Assembly: GCF_030816155.1 (NCBI RefSeq)
Contig: NZ_JAUSXR010000001.1
Location: forward strand, 682,001-746,000
Reading direction: 5' to 3'
Source: Arthrobacter woluwensis
GTDB lineage: Bacteria > Actinomycetota > Actinomycetes > Actinomycetales > Micrococcaceae
DNA: 64,000 bases
Position numbers and translations under genes: made by a program. The notes below the pieces were generated by a model that saw only the letters and a program-made list of their open reading frames with translations, made no database searches and was not told where the DNA came from. Within the stretch, counting starts at the first letter, position 1. Every line of letters starts with the position of its first letter. Shown piece after piece: positions 24,426-32,937 of this stretch.

Positions 24426-25076
24426 TCAGGCGTCCAGGCCGATGAAGCGGGCGAAAGCCTCGTGACCTTCGACCTCCAGCTCCCAGTCGGGCCGCCGGAA
24501 GTCCGCGGCGTCCAGCCGGAGCTGCTGGATCTCGGCGGGACCCTGCGCGGACGACTCCCGGTGCAGACCGTTGTCCCGGTATCCCAGCGCGTGCGAGACA
24601 CCGAGGGACCGCTCGTTCCACACCGCAGCGGCGGATTCCGCGACCTCGGCGCCGAGGTGGTCGAAGGCGTAGAGGAGAATCGCCGCACGCATCTCCTTGC
24701 CGAGCCCTTGCCCCTGCGAGGACTTCCTCATCCAGGACCCGCTCGACACCACCCGGAACGCCGCGAACTCCTTGGCCATGAGGGACTGGGACCCGATCAG
24801 CTCCCCGTCGTGCCAGATCCCGAACGCGAGGTCCCAGTTCTCGGGCGTGAACCGGGAACGCGCGCCCCAGTGGAACTGCGCGGTGTTCGCCGGGAGCTCG
24901 TGGTCCGGCGCCTCGGACCAGGCGACGGAGAACGGGGACTTGCCGGGCTCGTGAATACCGGACCGGACCGCCTCGATGAGCTGGGGGAGTTCGTTGTCGC
25001 GGATCAGGCGCAGCTCCACGCGCGGAGTGCGCAGCACCAGGCCGAAGGGCGGGAAGATCTCCTCGAGAGTCAGCAT
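24426..25076 (-). CDS. GNAT family N-acetyltransferase (RimJ/RimL-like)
   Basis: 216 aa. VELRLIRDNELPQLIEAVR opens a RimL-type GNAT domain; KSSQGQGLGKEMRAAILLYA is the acetyl-CoA loop and SAAAVWNERSLGVSHALGY the C-terminal catalytic region. In Actinobacteria such proteins acylate amines or protein N-termini; no specific target is implied. ATG 25076 sits 7 nt after TAGACT. Confidence 0.85.
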   Translation of the reverse strand: MLTLEEIFPPFGLVLRTPRVELRLIRDNELPQLIEAVRSGIHEPGKSPFSVAWSEAPDHELPANTAQFHWGARSRFTPENWDLAFGIWHDGELIGSQSLMAKEFAAFRVVSSGSWMRKSSQGQGLGKEMRAAILLYAFDHLGAEVAESAAAVWNERSLGVSHALGYRDNGLHRESSAQGPAEIQQLRLDAADFRRPDWELEVEGHEAFARFIGLDA

Positions 25077-25083
25077 GGCGACG

Positions 25084-25089
25084 AGTCTA
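25084..25089 (-). promoter_or_regulatory. -10 box TAGACT of the second GNAT gene
   Basis: Seven nt before ATG 25076. Confidence 0.5.
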
Positions 25090-25193
25090 GCCAACGCGCT
25101 GCTCTGGCCAACGCGGCGGACCGCCAGGCCCGCGGTGGCCGGGGGAGAACCGGAGGGCCTTGGCTGTGAATGGCCCTGCCACGGCAGCCCCGT

Positions 25194-25199
25194 TAGAGT
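25194..25199 (+). promoter_or_regulatory. -10 box TAGAGT of the prepilin peptidase gene
   Basis: Six nt before ATG 25206. Confidence 0.5.
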
Positions 25200-25205
25200 C
25201 GGCCC

Positions 25206-25874
25206 ATGCTCACACGGATGACCCAGCTCTGGAACCTCGGCGCAGGCTGGCCGCTCGCCGCTTCGATCCTCCTGGCCCTCGTCCTCCTGCTCTTCGTCTA
25301 CGCGGCGGGGCGCCTGGCCTGGATCGATGCGAAGACCCGCCTCCTCCCGGACCGGTTCATGCTGCCCTGGGCGGCGGTTTCGGGCGTGCTGTTGCTGGCG
25401 GCGTGCGTGTGCGCGGGCAACCTCCCGATCGACTTCGGCTGGGTCGCCTACGCTCCGTCCGCGAACGAAGTCTTCAGTCCCGGGGGCTTCACCAGCCACG
25501 GTGCGCCGGGCTCCGCGGAGTGGCTGCACTCCCTGTTCGAGCAGCGGGCGGACCTGGCCGCGCCGCTCTGGGGCGTCTGGGGTCTGCGCGTGGTCGCCGG
25601 GGGCGTGCTCGCGTGGCTGTTCCACTTTCTGCTGCGCGCCGTCAGCCCGCCCAGCCTCGGTTTCGGAGACGTGAAACTCGCCGGGGTGCTCGGCATGCAT
25701 CTGGGGTACGTGGGCTGGTGGCCGCTGCTGCTCGGGACGCTGCTCGCGTTCACCCTGGCCGGGCTCACAGCCCTGGTGCTGGTGCTGGTCCGACGGGTGG
25801 GGTGGCGTGACTCGATCCCCTTCGGACCGTTCATGATCGCCGGCGCCGCCGTGGCGCTGGCGCTGCCCGCCTGA
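25206..25874 (+). CDS. A24 family prepilin peptidase
   Basis: 222-aa polytopic membrane protein. AWIDAKTRLLPDR holds the first catalytic Asp of type IV prepilin peptidases and GFGDVKLAGVLGMHLG the GxGD motif with the second. It lacks the N-terminal methylase domain of PilD, as in the TadV/Flp-type enzymes. No tad or pil genes lie in the window, so its pilin substrate would be encoded elsewhere. Confidence 0.85.
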   Translation: MLTRMTQLWNLGAGWPLAASILLALVLLLFVYAAGRLAWIDAKTRLLPDRFMLPWAAVSGVLLLAACVCAGNLPIDFGWVAYAPSANEVFSPGGFTSHGAPGSAEWLHSLFEQRADLAAPLWGVWGLRVVAGGVLAWLFHFLLRAVSPPSLGFGDVKLAGVLGMHLGYVGWWPLLLGTLLAFTLAGLTALVLVLVRRVGWRDSIPFGPFMIAGAAVALALPA

Positions 25875-25886
25875 GGAAACGCTGAC

Positions 25887-25931
25887 GCACGGACCACCGT
25901 CGCACGGACCACCGTCGCACGGACCACCGAC
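25887..25931 (+). repeat. Three 15-bp tandem repeats
   Basis: GCACGGACCACCGTC repeated three times (last copy ends GAC), directly after the prepilin peptidase stop and leading into a 32-bp palindrome. Confidence 0.85.
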
Positions 25932-25960
25932 GCGCGACGGCGGGCCCGCCGTCGCGCGTC
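25929..25960. terminator. 32-bp perfect palindrome between convergent genes
   Basis: GACGCGCGACGGCGGG and its exact complement with no loop bases. Its right end forms part of the stop codon of the minus-strand gene. Confidence 0.6.
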
Positions 25961-27509
25961 AGAGCGTCGCCAGATACGCGCGCACGCGCTGCCCCAGGTC
26001 GCGTTCGCGAGCGGCCAAGGCGTCTACGAGCCCGGCCAGCCGCTCGACGTCGCGCGCATGGGACGGCTCTCCACGCCGCCGGCGGGGTCGCGAGGTCAGC
26101 TCCTCGCAGCGTCGCAGCGCCAGGATCTGCGCGCGAACTCTCAAACGCCTGTCCTCCAGTTCCGGGGTTCCAGAGGCGTGTTCCACGGTGACGGCGTCGA
26201 GGTCCGCCGCGTCCTCGCGGAGGAAGAGCGCTTCCAGACGGGTTTCCACGGCTCGGAGCGTCCGGTCGTTCTCCTGACGCGAGGCGGTGCGGTTCCGGCG
26301 TCGCCCCGAAAGCCAGACCGGCACGGCGGCGAGACCGGCCAGGCCCAGGACCACCCCTACGCCGATTCCCACCCGGTTGGCCTGCGACTCCGTCCAGGCG
26401 GGCTTTCCGAGGCTGCCCGCCAGGTCCTGGTTCAGAAGGTAGACCGGGTGGTAGACGGACAGGTGGGGGTCATCGCTCGAGTTCCAGTCACCGCGGTTCA
26501 GATACTCGCCCGCGAGGCGGGGCGCGGGGGTCGGGCCCCAGGCAAGGCCGAGGCCGCGGTATTCGCCGTGTCCGACGTCGCGCACCACGTGGATCATGAC
26601 GTCCGGGTACAGGTCTCCTGTGGCAGGATCGACGAGATCCGGGACCGAGGCGATGGCAGCGCGCACCGCGGCGTCCTGATCGGCCCGGCTCAGATCATCG
26701 AACCTCCGGCCGGTGGAGCGGCCGACCGGCCTGGCTTCCGTGACCACGTCCAGCTCGGGTGCGGCGGGGAGGGCCACGACGGCGAGGCGCCACGGGACGA
26801 AGGCGCGGACTTTGGCGGCGTCGGCGTCCGCCTGCTGCAGTGTCGGCCAGCCCGGCCCTCGCGGGAGTGAGACGAAATGGACCGTCTTGTCCTGCCCGAT
26901 GGCGCCCACGCCTCCGATGGCGGCCTGCGTCACCCAGCCGACGCCCGCCACCGCCAGGCACAGTGCGATCAGCAGGCCCAGGACGAAGGCGCCGCCCCGG
27001 GCGGACTCGGCCCGATGACTCCGGGGCGTCACTTCCCGGGGCGCCGTCTCGCGTCGCGGAGTCACCTCGCGTGCCGCCACACCACGCCGAGGCGCCATGG
27101 CGTCCAGCTCGGCGCGTGCCGTGTCCCACCACCGTTCCACGCCGCCCACCGTCAGCGGCGCCGGCCCGGCGGGATCCTGGCCGCCCGGAGCAGATGACAG
27201 TGCCAGCACGAGCGGCGACTCCGGATCCTCCGCGGACTGTTCGGCGGCGAGGAGCACGGACTGCTCCGGAGCGACTCGAGCCGCTGCGGCCAGCCCCTCC
27301 CTGAGGACCGTGACCAGTGCGGAGGACGTCTCCCTCGCCGCCGTCCGAAGCCCTTCCGCGAGGGCCTCAGGATCGACGGGTTCCGCGGAGGGATCTCCCC
27401 GGAGCGCCGCGCCGAGAGGCAGCAACGACTCCCGGACCCGTTCCAGCCTCCGGACGGCCTCCCCGACCTCGCCTCGCACCGGCACCCGGTGCTTCGGCGA
27501 GCACGGCAC
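25959..27509 (-). CDS. Large membrane protein, C-terminal part (frameshifted)
   Basis: About 511 coding residues remain in this frame after the shift near 27490-27500. Features: a helical cytoplasmic region (VRGEVGEAVRRLERVRESLL), a transmembrane helix (GGAFVLGLLIALCLAVAGVG), an extracytoplasmic domain of about 180 residues, a second helix (VGIGVGVVLGLAGLAAVPVWL) and a cytoplasmic Arg/Glu-rich coiled region. The GTG at 27509 has no ribosome site, and the frame continues the upstream protein in sense, so this is likely the second part of one 850-residue protein. It may belong to the family called DUF5129; I am not certain. Confidence 0.6.
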   Translation of the reverse strand: MPCSPKHRVPVRGEVGEAVRRLERVRESLLPLGAALRGDPSAEPVDPEALAEGLRTAARETSSALVTVLREGLAAAARVAPEQSVLLAAEQSAEDPESPLVLALSSAPGGQDPAGPAPLTVGGVERWWDTARAELDAMAPRRGVAAREVTPRRETAPREVTPRSHRAESARGGAFVLGLLIALCLAVAGVGWVTQAAIGGVGAIGQDKTVHFVSLPRGPGWPTLQQADADAAKVRAFVPWRLAVVALPAAPELDVVTEARPVGRSTGRRFDDLSRADQDAAVRAAIASVPDLVDPATGDLYPDVMIHVVRDVGHGEYRGLGLAWGPTPAPRLAGEYLNRGDWNSSDDPHLSVYHPVYLLNQDLAGSLGKPAWTESQANRVGIGVGVVLGLAGLAAVPVWLSGRRRNRTASRQENDRTLRAVETRLEALFLREDAADLDAVTVEHASGTPELEDRRLRVRAQILALRRCEELTSRPRRRRGEPSHARDVERLAGLVDALAARERDLGQRVRAYLATL

Positions 27510-28482
27510 TGATACGGTCCGGGGCTTCGATGAAAGGCCGGCTGTTCAGGTCCCACACGTCGGGCGCGGCCGGGGAGTTCAGGAGGAGGGCCGTGCCCTG
27601 GGAGACGGCGTCGTCCAGGTGGTCGAGCCGCGTGGCCTGGTCCCGGAAGGCCAGGGCCTCGTCCTGGCTGAGGTCGTTCATCGTCGGCATGCCGATCGGG
27701 AGCCGGGCATAGAGCCCGTCCTCGGCACGGGTCAGTTCCAGCGAGCGGGCCTCGACCTCACGGCCCGTGTCGCGGAGGCGCTGCGCGGTGCTGGAACGCG
27801 TGAGCCCGTCCAGACGGACTGTCGCGAGCCGCGTCAGCTCCAGATCCAGCGTGACCGTGGCGAGATGACGTGATCCCACCGCGAGGTCATGCCACAGCTC
27901 ACGGCGTTCCCTGGCCTGGCGCAGATGGCGGCGCAGCAGAAGTCCTGTGCACAGTGCCCCTGCCGCGACGAGTGCCAGCCAGCCGAACGGGGTGCGGTTG
28001 AGGGCCTGAGATTGAGCGTCGACGGCGGCGCGGGCTGCCAGGGCGGCCGCCCCGGCGCGTTGGCCGGCGGAGTGGGCGTTGTCGAAGGCATCGGACACCA
28101 TGTCATCGCCGTCGGGTTCGTACTCCTTCTCGTCGTGGGGGACGGAGAGCCAGCTTTTCGCGACGCGCGCTCCGGCATATGTCCCGTCGACCACCACCGA
28201 CACCGTGCCGGGACCGGGCGATGCGCACTGAGGGGCGGAGGCGGCATCGCAGACGAGCAGCCGGGTGGGCTCATAGGCGAGGAGCTCTCCGCCCAGCGCC
28301 GCGCGCACCTGGTCCGCGCTCACGGCGGTTCCGTGGACTTCGACGGTCACCGGCGTCGTCGGGATGTTGAGGGCGACACCCGTGAGAGCCGCGAGCAGGG
28401 TCAGCGCGCCGACGACGAGGGCGCCCCACGGACGCTCCCGGCGCGGTGCGTTGCGCTGGCTGCCTGCCGTGTCCCTGGCCAT
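27367..28482 (-). CDS. Large membrane protein, N-terminal part (frameshifted)
   Basis: Starts at ATG 28482 (GAGGGGG upstream). Transmembrane helix 1 (WGALVVGALTLLAALTGVAL), an extracytoplasmic domain of about 120 residues with two Cys (LLVCDAASAPQC), helix 2 (FGWLALVAAGALCTGLLL) and a cytoplasmic helical domain to ISAVLAE. After about 27495 the frame turns into Arg/Gly-rich nonsense while the overlapping frame becomes protein-like, so one extra base (or two missing) separates the halves. Each half has the same helix - extracytoplasmic domain - helix - cytoplasmic plan, suggesting an internal duplication. Confidence 0.6.
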   Translation of the reverse strand: MARDTAGSQRNAPRRERPWGALVVGALTLLAALTGVALNIPTTPVTVEVHGTAVSADQVRAALGGELLAYEPTRLLVCDAASAPQCASPGPGTVSVVVDGTYAGARVAKSWLSVPHDEKEYEPDGDDMVSDAFDNAHSAGQRAGAAALAARAAVDAQSQALNRTPFGWLALVAAGALCTGLLLRRHLRQARERRELWHDLAVGSRHLATVTLDLELTRLATVRLDGLTRSSTAQRLRDTGREVEARSLELTRAEDGLYARLPIGMPTMNDLSQDEALAFRDQATRLDHLDDAVSQGTALLLNSPAAPDVWDLNSRPFIEAPDRISAVLAEAPGAGARRGRGGRPEAGTGPGVVAASRRGAPGRSLRGTRRS

Positions 28483-28596
28483 CGTCCCCCTCGGTGCCTG
28501 CCGTGTGTGCCGTGCGATTCCGTGTCCGCCGGCGTGCCCGCCGTGGTCCGCGCCCATCCTATGTCAGCGCCACGAGGCACTCACCCGGGAAACACG

Positions 28597-28637
28597 ACGA
28601 CGGCGCCGGACCCCTGTGCGGGATCCGGCGCCGTCGT
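28597..28637 (-). terminator. Hairpin terminator of fumC
   Basis: ACGACGGCGCCGGA (28597-28610) pairs with TCCGGCGCCGTCGT (28624-28637); it lies about 40 nt after the fumC stop. Confidence 0.65.
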
Positions 28638-28673
28638 GGCCGGGCCGGCGGTGGCGCCGGCCGGGAGGTGCTG

Positions 28674-30095
28674 TCAGTACTTGCCCGTCATGCTCGTGAC
28701 GTCGAGGGCCTTGTCCAGGACCTCCTCGGTGACCTTGCCGTCGCCCTCGCCGACGAAACCGAGCTTCTCGGTGGCCTGGCGGATGGTCAGACCCTCCTTG
28801 ACGGCGGTCTTGGCGATCTTCGCGGCGTTCTCGTAGCCGATGTACTTGTTCAGCGGCGTCACGATGGACGGGGAGGCCTCGGCCAGGAAGCGGGCGCGCT
28901 CCTCGTTGGCGCTGATGCCGTCGATCATCTTGTCCGCCATGACACGCGAGGTGTTGGTCAGCAGGCGGATGGACTCGAGCAGGTTCGCGGCCATGACCGG
29001 GATGCCCACGTTCAGCTCGAAGGCGCCGTTGGTGGAGGACAGGGCGATGGTGGTGTCGTTGCCGATGACCTGGGCGGCGACCATGATGGCGGCCTCGCAG
29101 ATCACGGGGTTGACCTTGCCCGGCATGATCGAGGAGCCCGGCTGCAGATCCGGAATGGCGATCTCGCCGAGGCCCGTGTTGGGGCCGGAGCCCATCCAGC
29201 GAAGGTCGTTGCTGATCTTCATGATGGAGTAGGCGATCGTGCGCAGCTGGCCGGAGACCTCGATCAGACCGTCGCGGTTGGCCTGGGCCTCGAAGTGGTT
29301 GCGGGCCTCGGTGATGGGCAGCGCGGTGTCCTCGGCGAGCAGGGCGATGACCCGCTGCGGGAAGCCGTCCGGGGTGTTGATGCCGGTGCCGACGGCGGTG
29401 CCGCCCTGGGGGACTTCGGCCACGCGCGGCAGGGAGGCGTGGATGCGCTCGATGCCGTAACGGATCTGGGCCTCGTAGCCGCCGAACTCCTGGCCGAGGG
29501 TGACCGGGGTGGCATCCATGAGGTGGGTGCGGCCGGACTTGACGATGCCCTTGAACTCCTCGGCCTTGCGGGAGAGGGAGGCGGCCAGGTAGGTCAGGGC
29601 CGGGACCAGGTCGTTGAGCAGCGCGTTGGTCGCGGCGACGTGCACCGAGGTGGGGAACACGTCGTTGGAGGACTGGGAGGCGTTGACGTGGTCGTTCGGG
29701 TGGACGACGCGGTCGCTGCCCTTGTCCGCGAAGGAGCGGGTGGCGAGCTCGGCCAGGACCTCGTTCATGTTCATGTTGGAGGAGGTGCCGGAACCGGTCT
29801 GGAAGACGTCGATCGGGAACTGATCGTCGAATTCACCGGCGGCCACGCGATCCGCGGCGTCGGCGATGGCGTCGGCGAGATCTCCGTCGATCACTCCGAG
29901 TTCTTCGTTGGCGCGGGCGGCGGCCTTCTTGACCCGGGCGAGCGCTTCGATGTGCTTGCGTTCCAGGGTCTTGCCGGAAATGGGGAAGTTCTCCACGGCA
30001 CGCTGGGTCTGGGCCTTGTAGAGCGCGTTCACGGGGACGCGGACCTCGCCCATGGTGTCGTGTTCGATGCGGAATTCTTCAGCAGCAGAAGTCAT
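28674..30095 (-). CDS. fumC: Class II fumarate hydratase
   Basis: 473-aa iron-independent fumarase of the TCA cycle (fumarate to L-malate). [16 protein letters not shown] and [16 protein letters not shown] are the class II signatures with the catalytic Ser loop; the C-terminus [14 protein letters not shown] is typical. It can take up the fumarate made by the aspartase at 12979-14415. ATG 30095 is 6 nt after TACAGT. Adjacent to carbonic anhydrase, DUF4245 and glpX, as in other Actinobacteria. Confidence 0.95.
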   Translation of the reverse strand: MTSAAEEFRIEHDTMGEVRVPVNALYKAQTQRAVENFPISGKTLERKHIEALARVKKAAARANEELGVIDGDLADAIADAADRVAAGEFDDQFPIDVFQTGSGTSSNMNMNEVLAELATRSFADKGSDRVVHPNDHVNASQSSNDVFPTSVHVAATNALLNDLVPALTYLAASLSRKAEEFKGIVKSGRTHLMDATPVTLGQEFGGYEAQIRYGIERIHASLPRVAEVPQGGTAVGTGINTPDGFPQRVIALLAEDTALPITEARNHFEAQANRDGLIEVSGQLRTIAYSIMKISNDLRWMGSGPNTGLGEIAIPDLQPGSSIMPGKVNPVICEAAIMVAAQVIGNDTTIALSSTNGAFELNVGIPVMAANLLESIRLLTNTSRVMADKMIDGISANEERARFLAEASPSIVTPLNKYIGYENAAKIAKTAVKEGLTIRQATEKLGFVGEGDGKVTEEVLDKALDVTSMTGKY

Positions 30096-30101
30096 GCCCT
30101 T

Positions 30102-30107
30102 ACTGTA
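30102..30107 (-). promoter_or_regulatory. -10 box TACAGT of fumC
   Basis: Six nt before ATG 30095. Confidence 0.5.
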
Positions 30108-30172
30108 TGACGCACGACGGCGGCGCTGAAACTCGCGTCGCGCCACCGGGGGCGCATGTGGCGGAGGTCATG

Positions 30173-30196
30173 GCCGGCCCGGCTGCCCGGGCCGGC
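30173..30196 (-). terminator. Hairpin terminator of the carbonic anhydrase gene
   Basis: GCCGGCCCGG-CTGC-CCGGGCCGGC, 10-bp perfect stem ending 10 nt from the stop codon. Confidence 0.6.
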
Positions 30197-30206
30197 AGGG
30201 CGCGCC

Positions 30207-30827
30207 TCAGTCCTGGAAGTGCCCGACGCCGGAGACCAGGTCTGCGCGGCCTTCCTCGAGGCGGTAGGCCATGCCCACCACCGCGGTGCGGCCGGCGTCG
30301 ATGGCCGCCTTGATGGAGGGGGAGCGCTCCACGAGCCGCTCGGCGGTCTGGCGGGTGTGTTCCACCACCATGTCGTTGACCTCGTGTTCCCCGTGACGCA
30401 GGGAGTTCAGAACCGACGGCGTGATGCGCTCGACCAGGTTGCGGATGTAGCCGCCGGGCATGTCCCCGGAGTCCACGGCCTCCTTGGTAGCCGTCACGGC
30501 GCCGCAGTTGTCGTGGCCCAGGACCACGATCAGGGGGATGCCGAGGACGTCCACGCCGTATTCGAGCGTTCCGAGAACGGCGTCGTCCATCACCTGGCCG
30601 GCGGTGCGGATGACGAAGGCGTCACCGAGGCCGAGGTCGAAGATGATCTCGGCGGCGAGGCGGGAATCGGAGCAGCCGAAGATCAGGGTGAAGGGATTCT
30701 GGGCGTTGACCAGGGAACTGCGTCGGCTGGCGTCCTGATTGGGGTGGGAGGACGTGCCTGAGACGAAACGGGCGTTGCCTTCGACGAGTTTCTGCCAGGC
30801 CTGCTGGGGGGTCAGATTCGAGCTCAC
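30207..30827 (-). CDS. Beta-class carbonic anhydrase
   Basis: 206-aa zinc enzyme interconverting CO2 and bicarbonate, supplying bicarbonate to carboxylases. Zinc ligands Cys52 (GCSDSR), His105 and Cys108 (GHDNCGA) and the Asp54/Arg56 dyad are all present. NARFVSGTSSHPNQD is the usual N-terminal helix region. GTG start at 30827, leaderless. Alone between fumC and DUF4245. Confidence 0.93.
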   Translation of the reverse strand: MSSNLTPQQAWQKLVEGNARFVSGTSSHPNQDASRRSSLVNAQNPFTLIFGCSDSRLAAEIIFDLGLGDAFVIRTAGQVMDDAVLGTLEYGVDVLGIPLIVVLGHDNCGAVTATKEAVDSGDMPGGYIRNLVERITPSVLNSLRHGEHEVNDMVVEHTRQTAERLVERSPSIKAAIDAGRTAVVGMAYRLEEGRADLVSGVGHFQD

Positions 30828-30834
30828 GCCGCCT

Positions 30835-30840
30835 ACTTTA
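30835..30840 (-). promoter_or_regulatory. -10 box TAAAGT of the carbonic anhydrase gene
   Basis: Seven nt before GTG 30827; it lies 1 nt beyond the DUF4245 stop, so the promoter overlaps the end of the upstream gene. Confidence 0.45.
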
Positions 30841-31566
30841 CGCGGTGGGCGAGGCGGAGGGCGCAGGCGTGACGCCAGGCGCCGCGTCGACGGCTTTCAG
30901 CACGGCGGAGGCCACGACATCGAACTCCTTGAGGTCCGCGCGGCCGTTCAGCACCAGGGTGTAGCCGCGGTGCTCCAGGACCAGTGTCTTGGGTCCGGTG
31001 CCCTTGTCCCGCAGGGTCCAGTCCTGGCCGTCGATGGTGCGCTTGCCCGTGACCGGGGCGTTGTCCGCGATCTGCGCCACCCAGGTGGGGTTGCCCTTCC
31101 TGGTCTGGGTCAGCCCGACGAAGCCCTCGGCGGGCGAGACGAAGCCGACTTCCCAGGCGGGAACGCCGGACTCCGTGCCGGACTTCCAGCGCGCGTAGTT
31201 CGGGTGCCAGCCGGAGGGGAGCACCGGAGCGGCCGGAGTGAAACCCGCCACTGGAGCTGCGTTGACGGACACGGCGGAGACGTCGATCTTCGGGTCGTAG
31301 CCAGGCTGCTTCGGCTGGGCGTTCAGGAGGATGACCGGCAGGATGCAGGCGATCGACACCGCGAGGGCGAGGATCATGCCGATCACCGACGCGTTGGCCC
31401 GCTTGGCCGCGTTCTTCGTGAGAACTGCCTTGAACCCCGGTTCCCCTGGCAGGGGACCTCGGCCCGACGCTTCGCCGGCAGCCTCAGGAACCGCCTCGGA
31501 CGAGGGGTCTTCGGTGGCGGGAAGGGGGGTCTTGGCGGAATCACTCACCCCTCCATGGTCCCCCAT
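30838..31566 (-). CDS. DUF4245 single-pass membrane protein
   Basis: 242 aa. A 60-residue acidic/Pro-rich cytoplasmic N-terminus, one helix (ASVIGMILALAVSIACILPVIL), then an extracytoplasmic domain (YARWKSGTESGVPAWEVGFVSP, GFVGLTQT). This is the DUF4245 family encoded next to glpX in Actinobacteria (Rv1100). Function unknown. Start is ATG 31566; a GTG at 31548 is possible. Confidence 0.85.
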   Translation of the reverse strand: MGDHGGVSDSAKTPLPATEDPSSEAVPEAAGEASGRGPLPGEPGFKAVLTKNAAKRANASVIGMILALAVSIACILPVILLNAQPKQPGYDPKIDVSAVSVNAAPVAGFTPAAPVLPSGWHPNYARWKSGTESGVPAWEVGFVSPAEGFVGLTQTRKGNPTWVAQIADNAPVTGKRTIDGQDWTLRDKGTGPKTLVLEHRGYTLVLNGRADLKEFDVVASAVLKAVDAAPGVTPAPSASPTA

Positions 31567-31603
31567 GCCGGGCGCCCAGCGCCAAACGGGTGGGATGCGC
31601 CAC

Positions 31604-31627
31604 TGTGACACTGTTGCACCTGTCACA
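31604..31627. promoter_or_regulatory. Inverted repeat upstream of glpX
   Basis: TGTGACA-N10-TGTCACA. Half-sites resemble CRP/GlxR boxes but the spacing is too wide for the usual TGTGA-N6-TCACA. It lies 28 bp upstream of the glpX -10 box and near the DUF4245 start. Confidence 0.4.
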
Positions 31628-31654
31628 TCAGGGCGTCGCAAGGTGCCCGCGGTC

Positions 31655-31660
31655 TATGAT
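31655..31660 (+). promoter_or_regulatory. -10 box TATGAT of glpX
   Basis: Good -10 consensus with an 84-nt leader to GTG 31745; no clear -35. Confidence 0.45.
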
Positions 31661-31744
31661 CGTTTCGAGGACCGAACGCCCCTCTCCCGGCGCCTTCGGA
31701 GCCCGGGTCCGATCTTTCAGCAGAACTCAACGAAGAGGTACACG

Positions 31745-32779
31745 GTGGCCGCAGCTTCCAGCGCTAGCAAGTATTCAACGATCTCCCCGGACCTCGCGGT
31801 CGGGAATGACGAGCCGGACCGAAACCTCGCGCTGGAGCTCGTGCGCGTGACCGAGGCCGCCGCGATCGCGGGCGGTCACTGGGTCGGTTTCGGCGACAAG
31901 AACAAGGCCGACGGCGCTGCGGTGGATGCCATGCGGTCCTTCCTCAAGACGGTCCACTTCAATGGTGTGGTGGTCATCGGCGAGGGTGAGAAGGACGAAG
32001 CCCCCATGCTGTTCAACGGCGAACAGGTGGGCGACGGCACCGGCCCCGAGTGCGATGTTGCCGTGGACCCGATCGACGGTACCCGTCTGACCGCCCTGGG
32101 CATCAACAACGCCCTGGCCGTCCTGGCCGTGGCCGAGCGTGGTTCCATGTTCGACCCGTCCGCCGTGTTCTACATGGAGAAGCTCGTGACGGGTCCGGAG
32201 GCCGCCGACATGGTGGACCTCCGCCTGCCCGTGAAGCAGAACCTGCACCTCATCGCCAAGGCCAAGGGCGTCAAGATCAACCAGGTGACCGTCTGCGTGC
32301 TGGACCGTGACCGCCACAAGCCGCTCGTGGAGGAGATCCGCGACGCAGGCGCCCGGACCAAGTTCATCCTCGATGGCGACGTGGCCGGAGCGATCGCGGC
32401 GGCCCGCACCGGGACCGGCGTCGACGCCCTGATGGGTATCGGCGGCACTCCGGAAGGCGTCGTGGCGGCGTGCGCCATCAAGTCCCTCGGCGGCGTCATC
32501 CAGGGCCGTCTCTGGCCGACGAGCGACGAGGAGAAGCAGAAGGCGATCGACGCCGGTCACGACCTCGACCGCGTGCTGACCACCAACGACCTCGTCACGA
32601 GCGACAACTGCTACTTCGCCGCGACCGGCATCACCGACGGCGACCTGCTGCGCGGTGTGCGGTACCAGAAGGACCGCGTGGTCACGCAGTCGATCGTCAT
32701 GCGTTCCAAGTCGGGCACCGTGCGTCTGGTCGACGCCGAGCACCACGCCTCCAAGTGGGAGAGCTGGGCGCGCCGCTGA
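31745..32779 (+). CDS. glpX: Class II fructose-1,6-bisphosphatase
   Basis: 344-aa GlpX enzyme of gluconeogenesis, fructose 1,6-bisphosphate to fructose 6-phosphate; Actinobacteria usually lack class I FBPase, so it is often the only one. VVIGEGEKDEAPMLFNGEQV, DVAVDPIDGTRLTA (metal-binding DPIDGT), MGIGGTPEGVVAACA and RYQKDRVVTQSIVMRSKSG are family motifs. GAAGAGG lies 8 nt before GTG 31745, which fits the family length better than earlier in-frame starts. Confidence 0.94.
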   Translation: MAAASSASKYSTISPDLAVGNDEPDRNLALELVRVTEAAAIAGGHWVGFGDKNKADGAAVDAMRSFLKTVHFNGVVVIGEGEKDEAPMLFNGEQVGDGTGPECDVAVDPIDGTRLTALGINNALAVLAVAERGSMFDPSAVFYMEKLVTGPEAADMVDLRLPVKQNLHLIAKAKGVKINQVTVCVLDRDRHKPLVEEIRDAGARTKFILDGDVAGAIAAARTGTGVDALMGIGGTPEGVVAACAIKSLGGVIQGRLWPTSDEEKQKAIDAGHDLDRVLTTNDLVTSDNCYFAATGITDGDLLRGVRYQKDRVVTQSIVMRSKSGTVRLVDAEHHASKWESWARR

Positions 32780-32832
32780 GCAGCGCGCTCCTGAGGGGCC
32801 GCTGAGACACCGTGCTCCCGAGCCACGCTGAT

Positions 32833-32871
32833 GAAGGGCCATGCCACCGGATCCCCGGGGTGTGGCCCTTC
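32833..32871 (+). terminator. Hairpin terminator of glpX
   Basis: GAAGGGCCA pairs with TGGCCCTTC around an inner CCCCGGGG. Confidence 0.55.
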
Positions 32872-32903
32872 GTCGTGCTGTCCATGCTGTCCGGGCACCG
32901 GCA

Positions 32904-32931
32904 TTGACCGCTCCCCGCCGCCGCATACGAT
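32904..32931 (+). promoter_or_regulatory. Near-consensus promoter TTGACC-N16-TACGAT
   Basis: The best -35/-10 pair in the window; the -10 ends 6 nt before ATG 32938, predicting a leaderless transcript. Confidence 0.75.
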
Positions 32932-32937
32932 AGGGGC

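Noticed and set aside
31604..31627. A standard CRP/GlxR site
   Set aside because: The half-sites fit but the spacing is N14 between TGTGA and TCACA instead of N6.
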